A stretch of DNA of 64,000 bases from Mesorhizobium sp. SARCC-RB16n (GCF_008520305.1 NZ_ML703279.1:62001-126000), one strand, 5' to 3'; counted from the first letter of the stretch, positions 25,785 to 35,895 are shown. Notes: a model not told the origin generated them from the sequence alone. A program made the numbers and translations.

Positions 25785-26467
25785 GAAAGCTCCTTCGACC
25801 AGTTTATGGCATTGACATAGACGCCGAGCGGATTGGCTTTCAGCCGCTCGGCATCACGGGGTTGCTGAATGACAATGGTGAGAATGGCGGTCCACCGCTC
25901 GGTCCTGGCCAGGCTGCCATTCTCATAGCGGCGCTCGGTCCAGGCGACGCGGAACGAATCCGGTGAGGCACGGATAACGCTTGAGACGTCGATCGCGACC
26001 TGAACCTTGCCAACCTTGGCAAAAGGATCGTTCAGGCGGGCGTAGTCGTTGAGAGAGATGGCGCCACGATCGGTCGTGTAGTCGTAGGCGCGCAACCAGT
26101 TCTGACGCACGATGACGGGATCGTCCGCAATGCTTCTCACCTGTTCGATGAAGCGGGCGAGATGCCATGCGATTTGCGGATCGGTCGGCTTGAAGTCAGC
26201 CATGGCCGAGGCGACCACTTGCGCCTCACCAAACTTGTCTACTTGAACGACCCAGGGGACGACGGAGCCGCGCGTCGACTGCCAGACCAAAGCCGCGGCG
26301 AAGCCGCCGGCGAGCACGAGGGAACCGAAGGCCATTAGCCGCCAGTTCTTCGCCTGAACGCGCGCCGAACCAATGCGCTCATCCCAAGCCTGCGCGGCAC
26401 GCTGGTACGGCGTCTCGGGCTGCGGCCTCGTGCCATAACGAACGGAAGGTCGTTTGAAAGGGTTCAT
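25781..26467 (-). CDS. trbF: TrbF, conjugal transfer protein (VirB8-like)
   Basis: The 228-residue protein has one N-terminal membrane helix (MAFGSLVLAGGFAAALVW, about residues 45-62) followed by a periplasmic VirB8-type domain (WVVQVDKFGE, RAYDYTTDRGAISLNDYAR). VirB8-like proteins nucleate assembly of the mating pore at the inner membrane. The gene overlaps trbL and trbG by four bases. Confidence 0.94.
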   Translation of the reverse strand: MNPFKRPSVRYGTRPQPETPYQRAAQAWDERIGSARVQAKNWRLMAFGSLVLAGGFAAALVWQSTRGSVVPWVVQVDKFGEAQVVASAMADFKPTDPQIAWHLARFIEQVRSIADDPVIVRQNWLRAYDYTTDRGAISLNDYARLNDPFAKVGKVQVAIDVSSVIRASPDSFRVAWTERRYENGSLARTERWTAILTIVIQQPRDAERLKANPLGVYVNAINWSKELS

Positions 26468-27861
26468 CGGTGGTCATCCTGATGGAGAGAAACATTCATC
26501 GAGCCACCGCCGTGATCGCCTGAGCGGATGGAGTGAGCGGCCGTACTGGCGCCATGGCTCATGGCCTGGCTGCGCTTCATGCGAGTGGCCCATTCCGGCG
26601 GAGAGCCGGCTGTGGAGTTCGAAGGGGATGCGGTGGGCGATCCGGCAAATGAGGAAGCGTTTGCGGCTTCGCCCATGCTGCCGACAGGCGATTGCCCGCC
26701 AGTCGCAGTCCACCCGGCTGAGCGACCCGCTTGATTGCTGCTGCTCAGCCCCGACGCGGCACGCGACATGGCTTGCCTGACCGGTTGGACGGCGGCCCCG
26801 ATCCCGGCCCGGGCAATACCGCCGAGACCGGCGCCAACTGCGGCGCCGCCGCTCTGTCCTGAGGCAGCAGTGGCGAGTCCATAGGCGGTCGACGTGCTTC
26901 CCGCCAGATGCGCACCGCCGCGCGCCGCAGCAGCCGACATGCGGGCTCCCGCGGCAACAGTACTTGCTGCACCACTCAGCCCTGCACGCGTGCCCATGTA
27001 AGTCGCAGCGCCGAGACCGGCGCCGGCGATGCTGGTGCCGACGGCTGCACCTGCACCGAGTTGCGGAGCGCCGGACACAAGGCCCGTCGCAATGCCAGGG
27101 CCGAAGATCGAGAGCCCCATTAGTGAGAGCGCGCCGAGCACAAGCGACAATGCATCGGTAATCGTGGGTTGTTCGGCGAAGCCTTGCGTGAACTCGCCAA
27201 AGAGGCCCGAGCCGATGCCGACGATGACGGCGAGCACGAGGATCTTCACGCCCGAAGCAACGATATTGCCGAGCACCTTTTCGGCGAGAAAAGCGGTCCT
27301 GTTGAACAGCGCAAACGGGGTCAGCACGAAGCCAGCCAGTGTCGTCAGCTTGAACTCGATCAGCGTGACGAAGATCTGCACGGCCAGAATGAAGAAGGCG
27401 ATGAGCACGATCGCCCAAGCGATCATCAGTACCGCGATCTGGACAAAATTCTCGAAGAAGGAGACGTAGCCCATCAATTGGCTGGCCGCTTCGAGGATCG
27501 GATTGCCGGCATCGATACCAACCTGCGCGACCCGGCCTGGTTGTAGCAGCGCAGAACCGGAAAGTGTCGACCCGCCCGCCTTCAGGCCGAGCCCCGAAAA
27601 GCTTTCGAAGATGATGCCGGCGAGGCGATTGAAATTACCGATGATGAAGGCGAAGAAGCCGATATAGAGCGTTTTCTTGACCAGCCGGTGCAGAACGTCC
27701 TCGTCAGCGCCCCAGGCCCAGAACAGGCCGGCGAGCGTGATGTCGATGACGATCAGAGTCGAAGTGAGAAAGGCCACCTCGCCGCCGAGCAGGCCGAAGC
27801 CGGAATCGATGTACCGAGTAAAGGTTTCGAGAAAGCGATCGATGACGCCGGTATCGTTCAT
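26464..27861 (-). CDS. trbL: TrbL, conjugal transfer membrane protein (VirB6-like)
   Basis: The 465-residue protein starts with a block of six or so membrane helices (residues 25-260: VAFLTSTLIVIDITLAGLFW, VLIAFFILAVQIFVTLIEFK and others) and ends in a long low-complexity tail rich in Ala, Gly and Ser. That layout is typical of TrbL/VirB6, which forms part of the inner-membrane channel through which the DNA passes. It lies between trbK and trbF with four-base overlaps. Confidence 0.94.
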   Translation of the reverse strand: MNDTGVIDRFLETFTRYIDSGFGLLGGEVAFLTSTLIVIDITLAGLFWAWGADEDVLHRLVKKTLYIGFFAFIIGNFNRLAGIIFESFSGLGLKAGGSTLSGSALLQPGRVAQVGIDAGNPILEAASQLMGYVSFFENFVQIAVLMIAWAIVLIAFFILAVQIFVTLIEFKLTTLAGFVLTPFALFNRTAFLAEKVLGNIVASGVKILVLAVIVGIGSGLFGEFTQGFAEQPTITDALSLVLGALSLMGLSIFGPGIATGLVSGAPQLGAGAAVGTSIAGAGLGAATYMGTRAGLSGAASTVAAGARMSAAAARGGAHLAGSTSTAYGLATAASGQSGGAAVGAGLGGIARAGIGAAVQPVRQAMSRAASGLSSSNQAGRSAGWTATGGQSPVGSMGEAANASSFAGSPTASPSNSTAGSPPEWATRMKRSQAMSHGASTAAHSIRSGDHGGGSMNVSLHQDDHR

Positions 27862-28184
27862 GGCGTCTTGTCCTCGCCGAGCGAGCGGTCGATCCGGCCA
27901 AAGCGATCATCGGCCGGCCACGCCGGTTTGTCGCGGTCGGCAGGCATGAAGAAGCGGCGTCGGCTTTCTTCCCAAGCCGCCTTGCACGCAATGTCGCGGG
28001 TCGCCTGTTCGCCAAGCGCGCGGCAACGCATGAGCTCACCGATCAGCGGACTGCCATCGGGGTCTGCCGGGCGCAGGGTCGGCCGAACGGGGTATTTGTC
28101 GTCATTGCGCGAGATGATGGTGATGGCGACCGCTAGTGCGAGCGCCGTCACCCCGATCAAGCGGGCGGCTGTCTTCACGTCCAT
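27858..28184 (-). CDS. trbK: TrbK-like putative entry exclusion protein
   Basis: This 108-residue protein has one N-terminal membrane helix (AARLIGVTALALAVAITII) followed by a soluble part with two cysteines (MRCRALGE, IACKAAWEESRRRFF). Proteins of this form in the TrbJ-TrbL interval are called TrbK-like entry exclusion proteins, which stop a donor from receiving a second copy of the element. Assignment is by position and form; the sequence is not close to TrbK of RP4. Confidence 0.75.
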   Translation of the reverse strand: MDVKTAARLIGVTALALAVAITIISRNDDKYPVRPTLRPADPDGSPLIGELMRCRALGEQATRDIACKAAWEESRRRFFMPADRDKPAWPADDRFGRIDRSLGEDKTP

Positions 28185-28195
28185 CGGAGAAAACC

Positions 28196-28945
28196 TCAGT
28201 CGTGGAACATGCGAACAGAGGACGGGCTATAGGTTTTGCCGACTATGAAGCGGCTGAACTGTTCTCGGGCCTGTTCCTGCGCCGCGGCCTGCCTGGCGCT
28301 TTCCAGCGCAGCGGCCCGTCCTTGCGCGGCCATCATCGCAGTCAGATCGGCGATCTGCCTTGCCTGGACGGCGAGAAGTTGGTTGCCAGCTTGCGTCGCC
28401 TGCAGGATGCCGACGGCCGACTGGCTAGCGTCGACGGCCGTGCTCGTCTGCTCTCGCGTCCCCTCGATGTTGTCAACCGCGACGGCCCCGGCTTTCAACG
28501 AATGCTCGAATGATGAAACCGAAGTCTGCCAGCGATCTCGCGCACCATCGACAAGCTGCCGGCTGGACAGATCCGAGCCGAAATTCTCATAGGTCGACTT
28601 GAACTGGCTCTCGATGTCCTGGACGCTATAGGCAAGCTTGTCCGCCTCCCCGAGCAGGCTCTTCATCTGCGAGAAATTGCCTTCGATCCGCCCAAGCAGC
28701 GACGTCGGCAGTGAGGTCAGGTTCTTCGCCTGGTTGATCAGCATCTGCGCCTCGTTCTGAAGCGAGGTGACCTGGTTCTGGATCTGCTCCAGCGCTCGTG
28801 CGGCGGAAAGGACGTTCTCCGCATAGTTTCTGGGATCGAAGACGATCAGTGCCGATGCGGGCGCGCACGACAGGACGATGCCTACAACGACAACACTGGC
28901 CGCGGCCAAATGCGGAACACGGAGCCAATTGCGGACGGACTTCAT
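28196..28945 (-). CDS. trbJ: TrbJ, conjugal transfer protein (VirB5-like)
   Basis: The 249-residue protein has an N-terminal export signal (LAAASVVVVGIVLSCAPASA, cut after about residue 32) and a long helical body (YAENVLSAARALEQIQNQV, NEAQMLINQAKNL). TrbJ/VirB5-like proteins sit in the periplasm or at the pilus tip and help contact recipients. It overlaps the trbE stop by four bases and is followed by trbK after a short gap. Confidence 0.92.
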   Translation of the reverse strand: MKSVRNWLRVPHLAAASVVVVGIVLSCAPASALIVFDPRNYAENVLSAARALEQIQNQVTSLQNEAQMLINQAKNLTSLPTSLLGRIEGNFSQMKSLLGEADKLAYSVQDIESQFKSTYENFGSDLSSRQLVDGARDRWQTSVSSFEHSLKAGAVAVDNIEGTREQTSTAVDASQSAVGILQATQAGNQLLAVQARQIADLTAMMAAQGRAAALESARQAAAQEQAREQFSRFIVGKTYSPSSVRMFHD

Positions 28946-31491
28946 GACGGAATCTCCTTTGCGGATTGATCGATGATGTTGGTGAGGTGGGCAACGAGGT
29001 CAGCGGCCCAGGAGAGACCGCGATCGGAAAGCCAGGTTTCCAAGAAATGTTCGCGACCGCTTTCAGCTATGATCCGCTCGATCGCCGCCTGATCTGTTTT
29101 CGATGAGGCGGCGCAAAGAGCGAGCGCGATCGGACCGAGGCCGAGTTCAAACAGCCGGTTGCCGCGCCGCGACTGGCAGTAATAATCGCGCTTGGGCGTC
29201 GCGCGGGCGACGATCTCGATCTGGCGGTCGTTCAATCCAAAGCGTCGATAGATATCCGTGATCTGCGGCTCAATGGCACGCTCGTTCGGCAGGAAGAGCC
29301 GCGTTGGACAGCTTTCGACAATTGCCGGCGCAATTTTGCTGGCATCGATGTCGGAGAGCGATTGCGTGGCGAAGATGACGGAAGCATTCTTCTTGCGAAG
29401 CGTTTTCAGCCATTCGCGGAGCTGGTCGGCGAAACCACCTTCATCGAGCGCCAGCCAGCCCTCGTCTATGATCAGTAGCGTCGGCCGTCCGTCCATCCGC
29501 TGTTCGATGCGATGGAAGAGATAGGCGAGCACGGCTGGAGCAGCACCCGTGCCGATCAAACCCTCGGTGTCGAAGGCCTGAACGGAGGCTTCGCCGAGAC
29601 GCTCGTGCTCGGCGTCGAGCAACCGGCCGTAGGGACCGCCAATACAATAGGGTCGCAGCGCCTGCTTTAACGACGATGATTGCAGCAATACCGACAGGCC
29701 GGTCAGCGTCCGCTCTTGTACCGGTGCGGAGGACAACGACGTCAGCGCCGACCACAGATATTCCCTCACCTGCGGCGTGACGGGAACACCTTCGCGCTGG
29801 AGAATGTCGACGAGCCAGTCGGCCGCCCAGGCCCGTTCGGGCGTGTGATGGATGCCGGCCAGAGGTTGCAGCGAGACGTCCTCGGCGCCGTCAGGCAGAT
29901 CAGTCAATGAGAGTACCGCAAGCGGATCGCCCGGGCCCTGACCGCTCGACGCACTGCTGCCGAGATTCTGCCAATCTCCGCCCATGGCAAGCACGGCCGC
30001 ACGGATCGAGCCGCCGAAATCAAAGGCGAAGATCTGATTGTCTGGATAACGGCGAAATTGCAACGCCATCAGTGCGAGCAGAACCGACTTGCCGGCGCCG
30101 GTAGGACCGACGACAAGCGTATGGCCGACGTCACCAACATGCAGGCTGAACCGGAACGGCGTCGTGCCTTCGGTCCGGGCGAAGAACAGCGGTGCTGCAC
30201 GAAAATGCTCGTCGCTTGCCGGCCCTGCCCAGATTGCCGAGAGAGGCATCATGTGGGCGAGATTCAGCGTCGAAAGAGGTGGCTGGCGGACATTGGCATA
30301 GACCTGGCCTGGGATGCTGCCGAGCCAGGCTTCGACGGCATTGACGCGCTCGACGATGGCAGTGAAATCGCGGGACTGGATGATCTTTTCCACCAGCCGC
30401 AGCTTCTCGTCAGCTATTCCTGCATCGAGATCCCACACCGTCACCGTCGCGGTGACGTATGCTTCGCCGATCTGGTCGGAGCCGAGTTCCTGCAATGCCG
30501 CATCGACGTCGGCGGCCTTGTTGGCCGCGTCCGTATCGACCAGGACCGAGGCCTCGTTGGTCATCACCTCCTTGAGGATCGCCGCAACGGACTTCCGTTT
30601 GGCGAACCACTGCCGGCGGATTTTTGTGAGCAGGCGGGTCGCGTCGGTCTTGTCGAGCATGATTGCCCGCGTCGACCAGCGGTATGGGAACGCAAGTCGG
30701 TTGAGTTCGTCGAGGATTCCAGGAAAGGTCGTGGTCGGGAATCCGATGACCGTTAACGTGCGAAGATGAAACTCGCCCAATCGCGGCTCCAGTCCGCCGG
30801 CGAACGGCTGATCGACCAGCAGCGCGTCGAGATGCATCGGCGTCTCGGGAACACGCACGCGATGGCGCTTGGTTGAGACTGTCGAGTGCAGGTAGGTCAG
30901 CGTCTCGCCATCGTCGAGCCAGTCGACCTCGGGAACGAAACCTTCGATAAGATTCAGAACGCGGTCGGTGCGGTCGACAAAGCCTTTCAACAGTTCCCAC
31001 GCATCAACGCCGCTTGTTTCCCGGCCCTCATAGAGCCAGCTCTCCATCCGAGATCCTTCTTCGGTCGGCGGCAGCCAGACAAAGGTGAGAAAATAGCTGC
31101 TCTCGAAGAGCTCACCATGCGCCTCGCCACTGCCCCACCCGGGCGATCCCCGGTCGGCTTCACCCTCGAACTGTTCACGGCGCTCAACATCCACCAACGC
31201 CGAGGCGCTGTCGGGGAAAAGACCTGCCGGATAGTGTTGCGCTGCAAGCCGAGCAGCTTCGACGAAGATTGCCCAGCCGGAGCCGAGACGGCGCAGCGCA
31301 TTGTTGAGGCGTGCCGTCGTGCCGACCAGTTCGGCCGGTGTTGCACTGTCGAGGTCGGGACCACGAAAACGCGCCGTGCGCTGGAAAGAGCCATCCTTGT
31401 TGAGCACGATGCCCGGGGCCACCAATGCGGCCCAGGGCAGATAGTCGGCGAGGCAGGATGGCCGTTTTCGATATTCGATCAGGTTCATCAT
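28942..31491 (-). CDS. trbE: TrbE, conjugation ATPase (VirB4-like)
   Basis: The 849-residue protein starts MMNLIEYRKRPSCLADYLPW, the usual beginning of TrbE, and contains Walker A VVGPTGAGKSVLLALM and Walker B LLIIDEGW in its C-terminal half. VirB4-like ATPases drive pilus assembly and channel activity at the inner membrane. I start it at 31491, 13 bases after the trbD stop; the frame extends upstream through trbD and that part is not TrbE-like. It is the largest gene of the operon. Confidence 0.95.
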   Translation of the reverse strand: MMNLIEYRKRPSCLADYLPWAALVAPGIVLNKDGSFQRTARFRGPDLDSATPAELVGTTARLNNALRRLGSGWAIFVEAARLAAQHYPAGLFPDSASALVDVERREQFEGEADRGSPGWGSGEAHGELFESSYFLTFVWLPPTEEGSRMESWLYEGRETSGVDAWELLKGFVDRTDRVLNLIEGFVPEVDWLDDGETLTYLHSTVSTKRHRVRVPETPMHLDALLVDQPFAGGLEPRLGEFHLRTLTVIGFPTTTFPGILDELNRLAFPYRWSTRAIMLDKTDATRLLTKIRRQWFAKRKSVAAILKEVMTNEASVLVDTDAANKAADVDAALQELGSDQIGEAYVTATVTVWDLDAGIADEKLRLVEKIIQSRDFTAIVERVNAVEAWLGSIPGQVYANVRQPPLSTLNLAHMMPLSAIWAGPASDEHFRAAPLFFARTEGTTPFRFSLHVGDVGHTLVVGPTGAGKSVLLALMALQFRRYPDNQIFAFDFGGSIRAAVLAMGGDWQNLGSSASSGQGPGDPLAVLSLTDLPDGAEDVSLQPLAGIHHTPERAWAADWLVDILQREGVPVTPQVREYLWSALTSLSSAPVQERTLTGLSVLLQSSSLKQALRPYCIGGPYGRLLDAEHERLGEASVQAFDTEGLIGTGAAPAVLAYLFHRIEQRMDGRPTLLIIDEGWLALDEGGFADQLREWLKTLRKKNASVIFATQSLSDIDASKIAPAIVESCPTRLFLPNERAIEPQITDIYRRFGLNDRQIEIVARATPKRDYYCQSRRGNRLFELGLGPIALALCAASSKTDQAAIERIIAESGREHFLETWLSDRGLSWAADLVAHLTNIIDQSAKEIPS

Positions 31492-31504
31492 TTGGGAAAA
31501 CCAC

Positions 31505-31768
31505 TCAGCAGCCGAACTGCGCGGGGTAGCGCAGGTGTCGGCGCACCACATCGACGAACTGGGGGTCGCGCTTGGCTGCCAGCACTGCCGCGAAATGACC
31601 GATGGCCCAGATCACGATGCCGGCGAACCAGAGGCGCAGCCCCAGGCCAACCGCGCCGGCCAGCGTTCCGTTCGCAATAGCCACCGCACGTGGTGCGCCG
31701 CCAAGAAGGATCGGTTCGGTCAGCGCCCGGTGGACCGGTACGAAGAAGCCGCGAACATCCTGTTCCAT
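31505..31768 (-). CDS. trbD: TrbD, conjugal transfer membrane protein (VirB3-like)
   Basis: The 87-residue protein has one or two hydrophobic segments (AVAIANGTLAGAVGLGLRLW, AGIVIWAIGHFAAVLAAK) and the N-terminal FVPVHRALTEPILLGGAPRA pattern of TrbD. It is a small inner-membrane part of the channel, usually working with TrbE. Its ATG overlaps the trbC stop (TGATG). Confidence 0.93.
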   Translation of the reverse strand: MEQDVRGFFVPVHRALTEPILLGGAPRAVAIANGTLAGAVGLGLRLWFAGIVIWAIGHFAAVLAAKRDPQFVDVVRRHLRYPAQFGC

Positions 31769-32118
31769 CAGATCAGCGCTCCGCCGCCGAACGAGAAGAA
31801 CGACAGGAAGAACGAGCTCGCTGCGAAGGCGATCGACAATCCGAACACGATCTGGATCAGCCGCCGGAATCCGCCTGAGGTGTCGCCGAAAGCGAGCGAC
31901 AGGCCGGTGACGATGATGATGATCACCGCGACGATCTTGGCAACCGGTCCCTCGATCGATTCGAGGATTTGTTGAAGCGGTTGCTCCCAGGGCATGGATG
32001 AACCCGCCGCGTGGGCAGGCACGATCATGGTGGCAACGACCGCAGCAGTAGCGGCGACCGGCAGAAAGACCGTACCAGTTCTACGGATAGATGATGAAAT
32101 GAAGGGGATCGGGTTCAT
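31768..32118 (-). CDS. trbC: TrbC, prepilin subunit (VirB2-like)
   Basis: The 116-residue protein has a long N-terminal signal ending near AHAA, then two hydrophobic stretches (VAKIVAVIIIIVTGLSLAFG, LIQIVFGLSIAFAASSFF), the layout of TrbC/VirB2 pilins. It would be processed and joined into the conjugative pilus; the TraF-type peptidase encoded at 54461 could do part of that processing. The ATG at 32118 lies 38 bases inside the end of trbB. Confidence 0.93.
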   Translation of the reverse strand: MNPIPFISSSIRRTGTVFLPVAATAAVVATMIVPAHAAGSSMPWEQPLQQILESIEGPVAKIVAVIIIIVTGLSLAFGDTSGGFRRLIQIVFGLSIAFAASSFFLSFFSFGGGALI

Positions 32119-33142
32119 TCTTTGGCTCCAATGAGGACTGCGAATTCGCTTCTGGCCTGGCCTCGATTTTGGCTTCGAGGATGCGGTAATCGCCGGTGAC
32201 GGGATCGAGCCCGTCGACGAGCGCGATCTCGACAAGACGGCGTGCCGAACCGCGGCCGGCAAGCACGGCGACAAGATCAATCGTTTCGGCAATGAGCGCA
32301 CGCGGGACAGTGACGACGGCTTCTTGCACGAGCTGCTCAAGTCGACGCAGAGCCCCAAGGCCAGTGCTGGCGTGGATAGTGCCAATGCCACCGGGATGTC
32401 CGGTCCCCCATGCTTTCAGGAGATCGAGTGCTTCCGCGCCGCGTACCTCACCGATCGGGATGCGGTCGGGGCGAAGCCGCAGCGACGACTTCACCAGGTC
32501 GGAGAGAGAGGCGACCCCCTCCTTGGTCCGCAGGGCCACAAGATTGGGTGCAGCACATTGCAGCTCGCGCGTATCCTCGATCAGGACAATACGGTCGGAG
32601 GTTTTTGCCACCTCCGCCAGCAGCGCGTTGACGAGCGTGGTCTTGCCCGTCGAAGTGCCGCCAGCTACGAGCAGGTTTTTTCGCCGTTCGACAGCGAGCC
32701 GCAGCACATTGGCCTGGGCTTCCGTCATGATACCGGCGGCAACGTAGTTCTGGAGCGTGAAGACCGCGACGGCCGGCTTGCGGATCGCGAAGGTGGGCGC
32801 TGAAACGACGGGCGGCAGCAGCCCCTCGAACCGCTCCCCAGTTTCCGGCAGTTCGGCCGAGACGCGCGGCGAGCCGGAATGCACTTCGGCGCCGACGTGA
32901 TGGGCAACGAGCCGGATGATCCGCTCGCCATCGGCCGGGATCAGCATCTCGTCGGCGGGAGATAGGCCTTCCTTCAGCCGGTCGACCCAAAGACGGCCGT
33001 CTGGGTTCAGCATCACTTCGACGATTGAGGGATCTTCAAGAAACTCGGCTATAGCCGGGCCCAGCGCCGTGCGCAGCATGCGCGCCCCGCGCGATATCGC
33101 TTCCCTGCCGGCATTTTGATTGTCTGCCACGATGATCCCCAT
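32081..33142 (-). CDS. trbB: TrbB, conjugation ATPase (VirB11-like)
   Basis: The 353-residue protein is a VirB11-type secretion ATPase with Walker [18 protein letters not shown], the Asp box [12 protein letters not shown] and the His box [15 protein letters not shown]. It forms hexamers at the inner membrane and powers pilus and substrate handling. I start it at the ATG at 33142 ([20 protein letters not shown]); the frame continues upstream without family similarity. A gap of about 150 bases separates it from the CopG-like gene. Confidence 0.95.
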   Translation of the reverse strand: MGIIVADNQNAGREAISRGARMLRTALGPAIAEFLEDPSIVEVMLNPDGRLWVDRLKEGLSPADEMLIPADGERIIRLVAHHVGAEVHSGSPRVSAELPETGERFEGLLPPVVSAPTFAIRKPAVAVFTLQNYVAAGIMTEAQANVLRLAVERRKNLLVAGGTSTGKTTLVNALLAEVAKTSDRIVLIEDTRELQCAAPNLVALRTKEGVASLSDLVKSSLRLRPDRIPIGEVRGAEALDLLKAWGTGHPGGIGTIHASTGLGALRRLEQLVQEAVVTVPRALIAETIDLVAVLAGRGSARRLVEIALVDGLDPVTGDYRILEAKIEARPEANSQSSLEPKNEPDPLHFIIYP

Positions 33143-33294
33143 TTTCCCGGGCGATTTTGTTTCGCGCCGCTGACGGGGATGATTAGAAGAAGCAGGAACG
33201 GCTACCTTGCAACAAGGAAAACGACCGGAGGCAAGGCGACGTGCAGAGACTTGCAAAATGCGGTGCAATCGATCTGGCCGACCGCCTCTGCTCG

Positions 33295-33738
33295 CTATTT
33301 CGCGTGCGGCTCAGCCGTGTCCGCCGATGATGGAGGCGCAATGTCCTCGGCAATTTCTTGCCTGAGGTTTGGTCCCTTGCTCAATCTGCGCCCGAGCGCA
33401 TCGATGAAAGCGTCATAGCGCTGCCGACCTTTTGCGCGCGCTTCAGGTTGAGCGGTGTCAGGTAAGGCCGGGGTTGAGGTGAGCCAGAAGCGCACGAATA
33501 AGGCCAGCGTCTCGATCGAGATGCCGAGATCGCGTTCGACGCGCTGAACGCGCCGATCGATCTGGTCGAGGCGCCTTGTGATTGCCGCCTCTTTTCGCTC
33601 CTCAGAATCCGGGGAGAGAAAAGAAGCGATGGCCGCCTCGGCGATCAGCGACAGGGACACATCCCTCTTTGCGGCGTAGTCGGCAAGCGCATTCATGACC
33701 GCCGGTTCCAGATAGGCTGAGAGACGGCGCTTCTTCAT
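33295..33738 (-). CDS. CopG-like (ribbon-helix-helix) protein in the tra/trb operon
   Basis: The 147-residue protein starts MKKRRLSAYLEPAVMNALAD, a ribbon-helix-helix pattern, and then has a coiled, charged middle (RRLDQIDRRVQRVERDLG) and a short hydrophobic region (ETLALFVRFWL). Proteins annotated as CopG family stand between traG and trbB in related ICEs. It may regulate the operon or assist TraG. The start lies 6 bases past the traG stop; the TTG at 33747 is an alternative. Confidence 0.82.
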   Translation of the reverse strand: MKKRRLSAYLEPAVMNALADYAAKRDVSLSLIAEAAIASFLSPDSEERKEAAITRRLDQIDRRVQRVERDLGISIETLALFVRFWLTSTPALPDTAQPEARAKGRQRYDAFIDALGRRLSKGPNLRQEIAEDIAPPSSADTAEPHAK

Positions 33739-33743
33739 GGAGG

Positions 33744-35738
33744 TCAAAGTTCGATTCCGTCTTTGGGATCGAGTGCGGCCTGTCGCGCGGTGCGCCGCAT
33801 CGTTTGGTCGACCGAACGTCGTCGGGCAACCTCATCGTCGGATTCGTCGCGATCAAGATCGAATTCATCATTACGCACAAGCGTGGGCTCCGGCGCGATA
33901 TCCTCATGTTCGGGCAATTCGGGCTGGCGGCGGATACCGCCATTGTCAGGATCACTGTCCTGTTGGTGAGACGATGCAAGTCCCGCCTGCGCCTCTGGCA
34001 CCTTGGCAAGCGCCAGTCCAGTCCAGTCGTCGGGGCGCGAAGGGGCGCCCGTGGTTACGGGCTTGGGCGCAGAAAGAACGCGCTCGGCAAAGCGCGGATC
34101 TGCGAAATAGCGCGCCTTTTTCGCGCGGATCGGCGATAGTCCAGAGACCATCACAACGGCATCGGTCGGCGGCAACTGCATGACCTCGCCGGGCGTCATC
34201 AGCGCGCGGGCCGTCTCCTGTCGCGAGACCATGAGGTGCCCAAGCCAAGGTGAAAGACGATGCCCGGCATAGTTCTTCATCGCCCGCATTTCGGTTGCCG
34301 TTCCCAGCGAGTCGGAGACGCGCTTGGCGGTCCGCTCGTCATTGGTCGCGAAACTCACACGCACATGACAGTTGTCGAGAATGGAATTGTTCGGCCCGTA
34401 GGCTTTTTCGATCTGATTGAGTGACTGGGCAATAAGGAACGACTTAATGCCATAACCGGCCATGAACGCGAGGGCCGACTCGAAGAAATCAAGCCGGCCA
34501 AGTGCCGGGAATTCATCGAGCATCAGAAGCAAGCGATGCCGGCGATCCTTCGCCTGAAGATCCTCCGTTAGCCTGCGGCCGATCTGATTCAGGATAAGCC
34601 GTACAAGCGGCTTGGTGCGGCTGATATCCGATGGCGGCACGACCAGATAGAGTGTCGCGGGTTGCGCGTTCTCAACCAGATCAGCAATGCGCCAATCGCA
34701 CCGGGACGTCACCTGGGCCACAACCGGATCGCGGTAAAGGCCAAGGAAGCTCATAGCGGTCGACAGCACGCCAGAGCGCTCATTCTCCGATTTGTTGAGC
34801 AGTTCACGTGCTGCCGATGCTACAACGGGATGCGGACCGGCATCGCCGAGGTGCTTGGTTAGCATCATGGTTCGCAACGTCGTCTCAATCGGCCGCTGCG
34901 GATCGGAGAGGAACTTGGCAACACCGGCCAGTGTCTTGTCATTCTCGGCGTAGAGGACATGCAGGATCGCGCCGACCAGCAGCGCGTGGCTGGTCTTTTC
35001 CCAATGATTCCGGCGTTCCAGCGACCCCTCTGGATCGACCAGCACGTCAGCGACGTTCTGGACATCCCGGACTTCCCAAACGCCACGCCTGACTTCCACC
35101 AGCGGGTTGTATGCGGTTGACGCAGCATTGGTTGGATCGAACAGCAGCACACGGCCGAAACGTGCTCGCCAGCCAGCGGTGAGCTCCCAATTTTCACCCT
35201 TGATGTCGTGAACGATTGCGCTGCCCGGCCAGGTCAGCAGGGTTGGCACGACCAGGCCGACGCCCTTGCCGCTTCGGGTCGGCGCGAAGCACAGGACATG
35301 CTCCGGACCATCGTGGCGAAGGTAGTCCAAATCAAGCTTCCCGAGAACCACGCCATCGACGCCGAGCAGTCCTCCAGCTTCGATCTCCTTTCGCACAGCC
35401 CAGCGCGCCGAGCCGTAGGTTGCCACGTATTTGGCCTCGCGCGCTCGCCATAGTGACATGCCGATAGCAATAGCAATCGCGATGAAACTGCCGCTCGCCG
35501 CGATCATCGCGCCTTCAACAAAGACGGTTGGTGCATAGGCGTCGTAGAAAAACCACCACCAGAAAAATGCCGGTGGCGGATAGATCGGTTGGCCAACGAG
35601 TTCGAACCAGGGCGAACCAAGTTGCTCTTGGTAACCTAGCTGCCAGGCGGTCCATTGCGTTGCTCCCCACGTGGTCGTGAGCACGATGGTGAAAACAGCG
35701 ACGATCTGACCCCACAATATTCTGGTTGCCGGCATCAT
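33744..35738 (-). CDS. traG: TraG, type IV coupling protein (VirD4-like)
   Basis: The 664-residue protein couples the relaxase-DNA complex to the mating channel. It has two N-terminal membrane segments (VAVFTIVLTTTWGATQW and the segment near residue 80), Walker A APTRSGKGVG and Walker B LLLMLDEFPALG. It is the first gene of the conjugation operon; about 20 bases upstream of its start begins a decayed region, so the promoter must lie there. The C-terminal tail is acidic, as usual for contact with relaxase partners. Confidence 0.95.
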   Translation of the reverse strand: MMPATRILWGQIVAVFTIVLTTTWGATQWTAWQLGYQEQLGSPWFELVGQPIYPPPAFFWWWFFYDAYAPTVFVEGAMIAASGSFIAIAIAIGMSLWRAREAKYVATYGSARWAVRKEIEAGGLLGVDGVVLGKLDLDYLRHDGPEHVLCFAPTRSGKGVGLVVPTLLTWPGSAIVHDIKGENWELTAGWRARFGRVLLFDPTNAASTAYNPLVEVRRGVWEVRDVQNVADVLVDPEGSLERRNHWEKTSHALLVGAILHVLYAENDKTLAGVAKFLSDPQRPIETTLRTMMLTKHLGDAGPHPVVASAARELLNKSENERSGVLSTAMSFLGLYRDPVVAQVTSRCDWRIADLVENAQPATLYLVVPPSDISRTKPLVRLILNQIGRRLTEDLQAKDRRHRLLLMLDEFPALGRLDFFESALAFMAGYGIKSFLIAQSLNQIEKAYGPNNSILDNCHVRVSFATNDERTAKRVSDSLGTATEMRAMKNYAGHRLSPWLGHLMVSRQETARALMTPGEVMQLPPTDAVVMVSGLSPIRAKKARYFADPRFAERVLSAPKPVTTGAPSRPDDWTGLALAKVPEAQAGLASSHQQDSDPDNGGIRRQPELPEHEDIAPEPTLVRNDEFDLDRDESDDEVARRRSVDQTMRRTARQAALDPKDGIEL

Positions 35739-35895
35739 GACTCCCGATTCAACATCTAGGGAGCGAATAAGCAGAGTACGAACACAAGCAGTGCAAGAGG
35801 TAAGGCTTCATCGCGGCAGCTCGTTGTAACCAGACCTAAAAAGACTTGCGATCTGCGCTGGGCATGGGATCGCAATCCGCCCGCGAGCAGTTCCT

